Of a DNA stretch of 52,657 nucleotides, positions 16,885 through 24,515 are shown piece after piece. The stretch is from assembly GCA_015069485.1 (NCBI GenBank), contig SVIM01000010.1:1-52657 (forward strand), in the 5' to 3' direction. Positions within the stretch are counted from its first letter, which is position 1. Every line of letters starts with the position of its first letter. The notes below the pieces were generated by a model. The model searched no databases. It was not told the origin of the DNA and saw only the letters and a program-made list of their open reading frames with translations. The DNA comes from Clostridiales bacterium. GTDB lineage: Bacteria > Bacillota > Clostridia > Christensenellales > Borkfalkiaceae. The position numbers were made by a program, and so were the translations under genes.

Positions 16885-18365
16885 ATTATAATACGGCGTC
16901 TATTGCTTACGCTATGCTAACGGGTAACACTTCTGCCATAGACGATGGTTTATTGCAAAACTTCCGCTACGGTGGCATAGCGCATATTTTTGCCGTATCG
17001 GGCTTACATATCGGCGTAATTTTCGGCGCTTTGTATGCGCTTTGCAAAGCGCTAAAATTAAATAAATACCTTTCCACAATAGTTTGCGTTTTATGCGTAT
17101 TTGCATATACGGGAATATGTGGCTTTACAGCCTCGTCTATGCGCTCCGCCATAATGTGTAGCGTGCTTAGCGCATCTCGCCTTTTTCACGGCAAGTACGA
17201 CGGTTTAAATTCCCTTTCCGTTTCGGCAATTTTACTGCTAATAATAAATCCGCTTTGGCTCTTTACGCTGGGCTTTCAGCTTTCGTTTGGGGCAGTTGTG
17301 TCTATTTATCTATTTTCTAACACCTTTAACAAGCTATTTGCCTTTTTGCCTAAAAAAATAGGCAATTCCTTGGGCGTTTCTCTTTCAGTGCAGGCAGGCT
17401 CGCTACCTATAATGCTAAATTCCTTTGGCTATTTAAGCGTAGCAGGCATATTTTTAAATATAATTGCAATTCCCGTTTTATCGTTTATATTAGTTTTAAT
17501 ACTGCTTTGCGTAGTACTTTCTATGGTAATTCCACCGCTTGCGCCAATATTTATTGAGTTTAGCACGGCGCCGTTGCAGTTAATAATATCTGCGCTTTCT
17601 GCATTTGGTATGGAAAGTGCAATAATACGGTCAAGCGGTTTAAGCTTTATAACTCCATTTTGGTATGTAATATTAATTGCAATAAGCCAAATTATCAATT
17701 TTAAATTGCCAACAAGGGCAATAATTTCTTGCGTTAGCACGGTAATTATAGTTGCTACCGCCATCCTTTGCGCGTTTTCGCCAATAACGGGAACAAGCGT
17801 TCATATAACGGCAAGCCATAACGGAGAAGGGGTAGTAATAGCGCGTGGCGGAAAAAGCGTTATAATAATAACCGAAAATTCCACTAATAGATTTATCGAA
17901 AGCGTTATAAACGAATATTGCCTAATTGCTCCTTCTGCAATAGTGGTGCTTGGCGAAGAGGATTCTAGCTTTTACGCAACCTTTCAAATTGATAATTTGT
18001 GCAAAGTCGTTTATCTTCCCCCAGAAAGCATAAACCCCGACGATTTATCGGGCAAGGATATCAACTACCAAGTAGATTTTAATATAGACGGGGTAAGATA
18101 CAAGTATTTAAACGGGCGCGATTTGCTCGTTTATACCGAAGGTATAACCGTGGGCATAAGCTGTGGCGAGGATACGCAAATTTCCTATTGCGATTTATTA
18201 ATTTCAAATCAAATAAACACCTCGCTAAAACCCGAGCATACCGTTTATTTTTCAATTAAAGATTATAAGTATAATATTTACAACTACGGCGACTTGCATT
18301 TTTATGCAAAAAATGATAAAATAAATTTGCAAGGAATATTACCTAATAAGGAAAGTTTGTATTAA
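16866..18365 (+). CDS. comEC: ComEC competence channel domain and C-terminal part
   Basis: The 499-residue frame opens at a GTG inside the preceding frame and contains the Competence domain: LLQNFRYGGIAHIFAVSG, then LHIGVIFG, FTASSMRSAIM and about ten membrane helices to residue 305. ComEC forms the inner-membrane channel for single-stranded DNA in transformation. The C-terminal 190 residues occupy the place of the metallo-beta-lactamase domain, but no HxHxDH motif is visible, so nuclease function looks lost. The start is probably artificial, as it belongs with the frame at 16264. The stop overlaps the holA start by one base. Confidence 0.85.
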   Translation: MLFSNIDYNTASIAYAMLTGNTSAIDDGLLQNFRYGGIAHIFAVSGLHIGVIFGALYALCKALKLNKYLSTIVCVLCVFAYTGICGFTASSMRSAIMCSVLSASRLFHGKYDGLNSLSVSAILLLIINPLWLFTLGFQLSFGAVVSIYLFSNTFNKLFAFLPKKIGNSLGVSLSVQAGSLPIMLNSFGYLSVAGIFLNIIAIPVLSFILVLILLCVVLSMVIPPLAPIFIEFSTAPLQLIISALSAFGMESAIIRSSGLSFITPFWYVILIAISQIINFKLPTRAIISCVSTVIIVATAILCAFSPITGTSVHITASHNGEGVVIARGGKSVIIITENSTNRFIESVINEYCLIAPSAIVVLGEEDSSFYATFQIDNLCKVVYLPPESINPDDLSGKDINYQVDFNIDGVRYKYLNGRDLLVYTEGITVGISCGEDTQISYCDLLISNQINTSLKPEHTVYFSIKDYKYNIYNYGDLHFYAKNDKINLQGILPNKESLY

Positions 18366-19348
18366 TGAAATATACCGAACTAAAAGCCAGCATAGCTCAA
18401 GGCGCAAAAAGTATATATCTTTTAGAAGGGGACGACGCATACTTTCGCTCTCACGGCGAAAATATGATTAAAAACGCCTTTTTAACTATGCCCGAATTAA
18501 ATTATTCTTGCTTTGACGGCGAAGCTTTAAAAGGCTCTAATTTTACCGAGTTTGCTTCGCAAATAAAAAGCTTTCCTTTTATGGCGGAAAAAAGAATAGT
18601 AAAAATAACCGAGCTTCATCCTTCCGAAAGCGATTACGAAGCATATTTAAAGCCCGTTTTTGAAAACTTTCCCGAAAGCACTATTCTTATAATAGTAAAT
18701 TCTAAAAGCAAAAAGGGCGCTGTAGATTTTAAGCGAAAAGGCTTTATAACTTATATCGACTGTAATAAATCGGACGAGGAAACGGTTACAAAGTGGGTTT
18801 ACATTACCTTTAAGCGGGCGGGTATAGTGGCTGATATAACCGCCTGCACCAAAATTGCGCAATATTGTCTGTGCGATATGTCAAGGGTTTCTGTAGAAGT
18901 TGATAAGCTTATTGCTTATGCCGAGGGTGGCAATATTTCAATAAAGGATGTTGACGCTTTAGTATATAAAGACGCAGAATACCGCATTTACGAAATGACT
19001 AACGCAATTGCAAGAAAAAATTATTCGCAGTTTTGTGCAATTGCCTATGACCTTATATCAAAGGGAAGCGACGAAATTTCACTTTTAACAAGCCTGTTTA
19101 CCTATTTTAAAAACCTGCTTATAATTGCAACCTCATACGAAAGCGATTCAAGCCTTGCGCCCGTTTTAGGTATGAAGGAATATGGCGTAAAAAAGAGTAG
19201 GGAGCAAGCCGAATATTTCGGTGAAAAAAAATTAAGCTTTTTTGTAAATTCGCTTTACGGCAAAATTTCTTCTATAAAGTGTGGCGAAATAACCCCCGAC
19301 TCTGCTTTTAGGCTTTCAATAGCCGAAATATTTTTTAAAGATATTTAA
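18365..19348 (+). CDS. holA: DNA polymerase III delta subunit
   Basis: The 327-residue protein has the clamp-loader delta arrangement: an N-terminal P-loop-like fold without Walker motifs (IYLLEGDDAYFRSHGENMIK at 17-36), a central DMSRVSVEVDKLIAY segment and the C-terminal helical domain with ISKGSDEISLLTSLFTYFKN. It opens the beta clamp for loading at the fork. Length is normal. The ATG overlaps the comEC stop (TAATG), and comEC-holA adjacency is common in Bacillota, which supports both calls. Confidence 0.9.
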   Translation: MKYTELKASIAQGAKSIYLLEGDDAYFRSHGENMIKNAFLTMPELNYSCFDGEALKGSNFTEFASQIKSFPFMAEKRIVKITELHPSESDYEAYLKPVFENFPESTILIIVNSKSKKGAVDFKRKGFITYIDCNKSDEETVTKWVYITFKRAGIVADITACTKIAQYCLCDMSRVSVEVDKLIAYAEGGNISIKDVDALVYKDAEYRIYEMTNAIARKNYSQFCAIAYDLISKGSDEISLLTSLFTYFKNLLIIATSYESDSSLAPVLGMKEYGVKKSREQAEYFGEKKLSFFVNSLYGKISSIKCGEITPDSAFRLSIAEIFFKDI

Positions 19349-19414
19349 AACGCTTTATTTTTTTTAATTAAGATTATATAATAGATTAATAAATAAATAG
19401 TATAAGAGAAGATT

Positions 19415-20221
19415 ATGCAAGAACTTATTTCAAGACTAACTGAATTTTGGGAAGCGCGTAGCTGGATTTATATTTTACAGTTCGTTTTGTTTGCCGTGCT
19501 TTTTTATATGGTATTTAAAGTACTTAAAAGCAATAAGGGTGGCAAATTTATTGCGCTTTTCGTGTTTATCGAATTGCTTTGTGGCGTTGCCTTTGCTTGG
19601 CCCGACAATATCAATTCCGAAATTTTACTCATAGTAATTTTTATTATGGCTATGATAGTATTCAATATGTATCATACCGAAATTAAACGCTCGCTTTTAG
19701 ATTCGATTATCCACAAAAAAACGAGCAACGAAGAATTAACCGTAACGGGCATTGAAAGGGTTATGAACGAAATGGTAAAAGCCCTTCAAAATATGTCTAA
19801 AAACGACGTTGGCGCATTAATCGTTTTGTCGGACGGCAACCTTCCTGAAGGTATTATCGAAAGCGGTACGGTTTTAAAAGCCGATATTTCCGCGCAGATG
19901 ATAGAAGCCGTTTTCTATCCCAAAGCCCCCTTGCACGACGGCGCTATGGTTATAGAAGATAACAAAATTTATGCGGCAGGATGCTTTTTGCCCCTAAACC
20001 AAAGCGAAGCTTTACCTAAAGAAATGGGTAGCCGTCACCGCGCAGCGTTGGGTGTTACAATGGTAGCAAGCGTAACGGCAATCGTCGTTTCTGAAGAAAC
20101 TGGTATTATTTCTATTATGAAAAACGGCGAGGTTATTAAGCGCTACGCCGCTGCAGCAGATATTAAAAACGCCTTGTCCGATTTCTATTGGTCAGACCTT
20201 ACTGCCGAAGGCAAGCGATAA
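19415..20221 (+). CDS. cdaA: Diadenylate cyclase CdaA
   Basis: The 268-residue protein has three N-terminal membrane helices (about 18-36, 44-60, 68-86) followed by a DAC domain with DGA at 175-177 and GSRHRAA at 205-211, the ATP-binding and catalytic motifs for making c-di-AMP from two ATP. c-di-AMP controls potassium and cell-wall homeostasis in Bacillota. The usual partner gene cdaR is not present at full length; a 35-codon membrane ORF follows instead. A GTATAAGAGAAG stretch precedes the start. Confidence 0.95.
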   Translation: MQELISRLTEFWEARSWIYILQFVLFAVLFYMVFKVLKSNKGGKFIALFVFIELLCGVAFAWPDNINSEILLIVIFIMAMIVFNMYHTEIKRSLLDSIIHKKTSNEELTVTGIERVMNEMVKALQNMSKNDVGALIVLSDGNLPEGIIESGTVLKADISAQMIEAVFYPKAPLHDGAMVIEDNKIYAAGCFLPLNQSEALPKEMGSRHRAALGVTMVASVTAIVVSEETGIISIMKNGEVIKRYAAAADIKNALSDFYWSDLTAEGKR

Positions 20222-20233
20222 TAGGAGGGAAAT

Positions 20234-20341
20234 ATGAAAAAGTTAGGTAAATTTTTATTAAACGTTTTTACAAAAGATATCCCCATCAAACTCCTTGCGC
20301 TTGCAATGGCTGCAATTACGGTAGTATTTATTAATTTATAA
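20234..20341 (+). CDS. 35-residue single-helix membrane microprotein after cdaA
   Basis: The ORF begins ATGAAAAAGTTAGG with a strong AGGAGGG site at 20223-20229, 12 bp after the cdaA stop, and ends at TAA 2 bp before the next gene. It encodes a basic N-terminus with KDIPIKLLALAMAAITVV, one membrane helix. The motif resembles the N-terminal membrane segment of YbbR/CdaR proteins, which normally follow cdaA and regulate it. It could be a minimal CdaR-like regulator or the remnant of one. The strong ribosome site and tight spacing argue that it is translated. Confidence 0.7.
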   Translation: MKKLGKFLLNVFTKDIPIKLLALAMAAITVVFINL

Positions 20342-20343
20342 TT

Positions 20344-21537
20344 ATGAATGTTATTAAAATTCCACAAATATTGCTTCCTAAAACTGAAGATATGACGGCT
20401 TGGTCCGTTAATGCGTGTGACCAGTTTACTTCAGACGAAAGCTATTGGCAATCTGTAGAAAGGTTAGTAGAAAATAAGCTTTCTACCTACAACTTAATTT
20501 ATCCCGAAATTTATTTGAAGGATAACACTCAAAGCCGTATTGCAAAAATAAACGACAATATGCAAAGCTATATGCAAAACGGCGTATTTAAAACCTTCGA
20601 AGGCTTTATTTTAGTTGAAAGAACAACTCAGTCAGGCACTCGCACGGGATTAATACTTTCTATCGACTTAGAAGATTATTCCTTTGAAAAGGGCGCAAAA
20701 ACTCTTATTCGTTCAACCGAAGCAACTATTTTAGAGCGTATTCCCCCCAGAGTGGAAATAAGAAAGAACGCACCTATAGAGCTTCCCCACATAATGCTAT
20801 TATTCGACGACGAGAACAACTCCGTGTTTAATAGCGTAGAAAGGGGAGAGGTTTTATATGATTTCGATATGAATATGGGTGGCGGACATATAAAGGGAAC
20901 TGCCGTTAAAAATCCTAAAGAGGTTATTAATAATTTCTATTCTCTTTTAGATAGTAAAACGCTTTTATCAAAATATGGCAAGGACGAAAAATTCTTGTTT
21001 GCGGTAGGCGACGGTAACCACTCGCTTGCAACGGCAAAAACCTGTTGGGAAAATATTAAAGCAACTCTTTCAGAGGAAGAAATAAAATCGCACCCTGCCA
21101 GATACGCGCTTTGCGAAGTTGTAAACATTTACGATAAATCTTTAAATTTCGAGCCTATCCATCGCCTTTTAAAAACGGATAAAGCTAAAGAATTTAAAGA
21201 AAGTTATTCCCCTAACGGCGAAGGCGTTGCGTATATCGTATTAAACGGCGAAAAGCAAAAATTAAGCTTTAATGCAGACGCCCCTCAAGGAATTCGCGAA
21301 TTAGACGAGCAAATTTTTGAATTTATTAATAAAAACGGAGGAGAGGTTGACTATATCCACGGTGAAGAAGAGCTTTGTCAATTTTCTTCTCAAGGCGTGG
21401 GTGTAATTCTTCCTTCAATCGCTAAAAACGATTTCTTCCGTTTAATTATCAACGGTGGCAATCTTCCTCGCAAAACCTTTTCTATGGGCGAAGGTAACGA
21501 AAAAAGATATTATATAGAGGCTAAAAAAATAAAATAA
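20344..21537 (+). CDS. DUF1015 family protein
   Basis: The 397-residue protein begins with KIPQILLPKTEDMTAWSVNACDQFTSD and contains the family motif VGDGNHSLATAKTCWE near residues 221-236. DUF1015 (COG4198) proteins are widespread in Clostridia and often lie near serine or amino-acid metabolism genes; the reaction is not established. It sits 2 bp after the microprotein and 10 bp before lysC, so it is probably in the same operon. Confidence 0.85.
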   Translation: MNVIKIPQILLPKTEDMTAWSVNACDQFTSDESYWQSVERLVENKLSTYNLIYPEIYLKDNTQSRIAKINDNMQSYMQNGVFKTFEGFILVERTTQSGTRTGLILSIDLEDYSFEKGAKTLIRSTEATILERIPPRVEIRKNAPIELPHIMLLFDDENNSVFNSVERGEVLYDFDMNMGGGHIKGTAVKNPKEVINNFYSLLDSKTLLSKYGKDEKFLFAVGDGNHSLATAKTCWENIKATLSEEEIKSHPARYALCEVVNIYDKSLNFEPIHRLLKTDKAKEFKESYSPNGEGVAYIVLNGEKQKLSFNADAPQGIRELDEQIFEFINKNGGEVDYIHGEEELCQFSSQGVGVILPSIAKNDFFRLIINGGNLPRKTFSMGEGNEKRYYIEAKKIK

Positions 21538-21547
21538 CGGTATAATT

Positions 21548-22867
21548 ATGGGACTTAAGGTATGTAAATTTGGTGGCACGTCAATGGCTGACGGCCAAGT
21601 TATGAAAAAGGTTAAAAAAATAATCACTTCCGATAAGGATAGAAGATTCGTCGTGGTTTCTGCTCCCGGCAAAAGATATTCCGGCGATATAAAGGTTACT
21701 GACCTTTTATATAAGTGCTACGACGAGGTTGCAAACGGACTTTCTTGTAAGGAAGCTTTTGCAAAAATTCGAGCAAGATTTGAAGGAATAGTAAAAGAAT
21801 TAAATCTTGATTTTGATATTGCGTCTATTTTGGACGAAACGGAAGAAAGAATTAATAAAGAAAAAAGCGCAGATTTCACCGCTTCTCGTGGCGAATATTT
21901 AAGCGCAATAATTATGTCTCAGCTTCTTGGCGCAAAATTTATCGATTGCGAAAACGTCGTATTTTTCAACGAACACGGCGTATTAGATAGCAATAAAACC
22001 TATAAAGCTATTAACGAGGCTTTAAAGGGCGCAGAGCTTGCAGTTTTCCCCGGCTTCTACGGTCAAGACGTTAACGGAAAGGTAAAAACCTTCTCTCGCG
22101 GTGGCTCTGATATAACGGGCGCAATAGTGGCGGGGGCAGTAAACGCCTCGTTATACGAAAACTGGACGGACGTAAGCGGCTTTTTGGCTTGCGACCCCAG
22201 AATCGTAGATAACCCTAAAAAAATCAAATCCCTTTCTTATAAAGAGCTTCGCGAGCTTTCTTATATGGGCGCTAACGTATTGCATAGCGAATCAATTTTC
22301 CCCGTTCGCAGGGCTAATATTCCCATTAAAATTAAAAATACTTTCCGCCCCGAAGACGAAGGAACTACTATTCTTCCAATAGCTCGTTATTCTCCTAACG
22401 GAAGTATCGTAACGGGTATTGCTGGCAAAAAGAATTTTACCGTAATTTTTATTGAAAAATCTTTAATGAATTCCGAAATCGGCTTTATTCGCAAGGTTTT
22501 AAGCGTTCTTGAAAGATTTAATATTGCAGTAGAGCATATTCCTTCCGGTATAGATACAATGTCCGTCGTGGTAGAAAGCTCTGCAGTCGAAGGTTATAAG
22601 CTTGACCAAATTTTAGAATGCATCAAATTTGAGGTTGAACCCGATATTATCAGAGTAACCGAAAACGTTGCCTTAGTAGCTACCGTAGGCCACGGTATGT
22701 CATCATCAGTAGGTACTTCGGCAAGGCTCTTTAAAGTGCTTGCAGATGCGAATATCAACGTAAAAATGATAGACCAAGGCTCAAGCGAGCTTAACATTAT
22801 CGTAGGCGTAAAAAACGAAGAGTGCGAAAAGTGTATTTCTGCAATCTATCACGAATTTTTTAGTTAA
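21548..22867 (+). CDS. lysC: Aspartate kinase
   Basis: The 439-residue enzyme phosphorylates aspartate, the first step to lysine, threonine and methionine. KFGGTSMADG (7-16) is the kinase signature; FSRGGSDITGAIVAG (about 183-197) and WTDVSGFLACDPRIV follow. Two C-terminal ACT domains are present: TVIFIEKSLMNSEIG... and ALVATVGHGMSSSVGTSARL, so feedback control by end-product is likely. No lysine riboswitch is seen, because the gene is inside an operon. A terminator follows. Confidence 0.93.
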   Translation: MGLKVCKFGGTSMADGQVMKKVKKIITSDKDRRFVVVSAPGKRYSGDIKVTDLLYKCYDEVANGLSCKEAFAKIRARFEGIVKELNLDFDIASILDETEERINKEKSADFTASRGEYLSAIIMSQLLGAKFIDCENVVFFNEHGVLDSNKTYKAINEALKGAELAVFPGFYGQDVNGKVKTFSRGGSDITGAIVAGAVNASLYENWTDVSGFLACDPRIVDNPKKIKSLSYKELRELSYMGANVLHSESIFPVRRANIPIKIKNTFRPEDEGTTILPIARYSPNGSIVTGIAGKKNFTVIFIEKSLMNSEIGFIRKVLSVLERFNIAVEHIPSGIDTMSVVVESSAVEGYKLDQILECIKFEVEPDIIRVTENVALVATVGHGMSSSVGTSARLFKVLADANINVKMIDQGSSELNIIVGVKNEECEKCISAIYHEFFS

Positions 22868-22874
22868 TAATATT

Positions 22875-22910
22875 AAGTGCAAGGAGCGTTAACCTTGCAC
22901 TTGTTTTTTT
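22875..22910 (+). terminator. Rho-independent terminator after lysC
   Basis: AAGTGCAAGG (22875-22884) pairs with CCTTGCACTT (22893-22902), followed by GTTTTTTT. It closes the operon containing cdaA and lysC. Confidence 0.92.
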
Positions 22911-22971
22911 GTTTAATATTATTCGTTATTTCCCCGTTAAATCAACAACTATGGTATTATATCTTAAATGA

Positions 22972-23000
22972 TTGAAATTTTTATAAAAATATGATATAAT
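22972..23000 (+). promoter_or_regulatory. Sigma-A type promoter
   Basis: TTGAAA (22972-22977) and TATAAT (22995-23000) have 17-bp spacing, 31 bp ahead of the next start codon. Confidence 0.8.
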
Positions 23001-23031
23001 ATTTTAAATAAAGAAGTAGGAGGATGATGCT

Positions 23032-23574
23032 TTGAAAAACAAAATGATTATAATAACCATCATATTGTTTGTAGGCTTTGCAATATCCTTACCTATTTAC
23101 GTTTTAACGGATAACGGCGTTCTCGAAGATTTTACAATTAGTCTTGGCGTTGCCTTTTATCACTTTGCAATGAGGCTTGCGGTTGGTACTATTGTAGATT
23201 TAATAATGAAAAATAAAGCAAATTACAAAAATTTTTGGTTCCGCGAAAAGAAATTCGAAAATAAGTTTTATAAATTTTTGCGTGTGCAAAAGTGGAAAAA
23301 ATATCTTCCTACCTATAGTCCCGAAACTTTTGATACGAATAAAAAAAACGTTAAAGAAATTATCGGTGCAACTTGTCAAGCGGAAATAGTTCACGAAATC
23401 GTTATGCCACTTAGCCTATTACCAATGATTTTAATACCGTTTTTGGGCGGAGCGGCGGCTTTTATAATTACATCAATTATATCAATGTTGCTTGACTTTT
23501 CTTTTGTAATTCTCCAGCGCTACAATAGGCCAAAGCTAATTAAAGTAATGGATCGCTTTGAAAAAATAAAATAG
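23032..23574 (+). CDS. Small membrane protein, possibly CrtO-like acyltransferase family
   Basis: The 180-residue protein starts at TTG after GTAGGAGGATG. It has about four hydrophobic segments (7-26, 37-58, 120-138, 142-160) and the central pattern FRVQKWKKYLPTYSPE-like (residues 80-99) followed by ATCQAEIVHEIV. The WK-x-x-LP and AE-x-x-H positions resemble the glycosyl-4,4'-diaponeurosporenoate acyltransferase family, but no carotenoid genes are near, so that name should not be transferred. It precedes the methyltransferase gene by 14 bp. Confidence 0.55.
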   Translation: MKNKMIIITIILFVGFAISLPIYVLTDNGVLEDFTISLGVAFYHFAMRLAVGTIVDLIMKNKANYKNFWFREKKFENKFYKFLRVQKWKKYLPTYSPETFDTNKKNVKEIIGATCQAEIVHEIVMPLSLLPMILIPFLGGAAAFIITSIISMLLDFSFVILQRYNRPKLIKVMDRFEKIK

Positions 23575-23588
23575 TTTTAAGTGTATAT

Positions 23589-24374
23589 ATGAATAGTGTA
23601 AACAAAACTTTATATATCCCTTTGTACGGTAAATTCTTCGTCAGCAAAAAAGGATTGTTTATTAACGATAAAAAAGCCGAAGAAATATGGGAAAAGGAAG
23701 GGTTTTTACTTAAAGGAAAGGCAAAATCTAAATGGCTTGCATACTATATGGGTATTCGTTCTGCCGTGTTTGACGATTGGCTAAAGGATCAAATTAATAA
23801 TTCTTTAGACGCAGTAGTTATTCAAATCGGTTGCGGAATGGACAGTAGGGCTATAAGGGCTGGAAACGAAAGCTATAAATGGTACGACGTTGATTTTTTT
23901 GAAGTTATTGAAGAAAGAAAAAAGTATTATACCGAATCCGTTAACTACAAAATGCTTGCAGGCGACGCAAGGGATTGTAAATGGCTTACGAATATTAAAG
24001 AAAGCAAATCTGCTATCGTTATTATGGAAGGCGTAAGCATGTATTTAAACGCTAATGAAATGAAGAATTTGACCGATAGCTTATGCTCTCATTTCGAACA
24101 TGTTTCACTTTTGGTGAATTGTTATACTTCTTTTGCGGCAAAAATGTCTAAAAGAAGAAACCCCGTAAATGAAGTGGGGGTAACAGAGGTTTACGGCATT
24201 GATGCTCCCCAAGAATATCAAAGTGAAAATCTCGTTTTTAAAAAAGAACACACTATGATACCGCAAAATTATATAGACGAGTTAAAGGGATTTGAAAAAT
24301 TTATTTTTGCAAAGCTATATGCAGGCGGGTTATCAAAAAAGCTTTACCGTTTGTATGAATATATAAAAAAGTAA
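23589..24374 (+). CDS. LCM-family SAM-dependent methyltransferase
   Basis: The 261-residue protein has the SAM-binding segment VVIQIGCGMDSRAIRAG (about residues 78-94), YDVDFFEVIEERKKYY and VIMEGVSMYLNANEMKNL, as in leucine carboxyl methyltransferase and PpmA/Tcmp-like O-methyltransferases. Substrate is unknown. It is in tandem with the small membrane protein gene upstream and is closed by a terminator hairpin. Confidence 0.82.
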   Translation: MNSVNKTLYIPLYGKFFVSKKGLFINDKKAEEIWEKEGFLLKGKAKSKWLAYYMGIRSAVFDDWLKDQINNSLDAVVIQIGCGMDSRAIRAGNESYKWYDVDFFEVIEERKKYYTESVNYKMLAGDARDCKWLTNIKESKSAIVIMEGVSMYLNANEMKNLTDSLCSHFEHVSLLVNCYTSFAAKMSKRRNPVNEVGVTEVYGIDAPQEYQSENLVFKKEHTMIPQNYIDELKGFEKFIFAKLYAGGLSKKLYRLYEYIKK

Positions 24375-24430
24375 CGCTTTGCAAACCTTGTTGCTCTTTG
24401 CGCACATTATTAAATTTAATCTTAAAATAA

Positions 24431-24460
24431 AAAAGGATAGCATAAATTTGCTATCCTTTT
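24431..24460 (+). terminator. Terminator hairpin GGATAGCA type
   Basis: AAAAGGATAGCA (24431-24442) pairs with TGCTATCCTTTT (24449-24460). It can work on both strands, as A- and T-runs flank it. A near-identical hairpin is at 42299-42339. Confidence 0.85.
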
Positions 24461-24475
24461 ATTAATACAAATAAA

Positions 24476-24505
24476 AAAACTGCGTACCTGTTGGTACGCA
24501 GTTTT
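24476..24505 (-). terminator. Terminator for the large lipoprotein gene
   Basis: AAAACTGCGTACC (24476-24488) pairs with GGTACGCAGTTTT (24493-24505); an A-run on the left gives the T-run for minus-strand transcripts. It lies 11 bp beyond the stop of the minus-strand gene. Confidence 0.85.
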
Positions 24506-24515
24506 AAGTTAATTA

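Noticed and set aside
23032-23574. Naming the membrane protein as a carotenoid acyltransferase
   Set aside because: Only a few residues match the family and no carotenoid genes are close.
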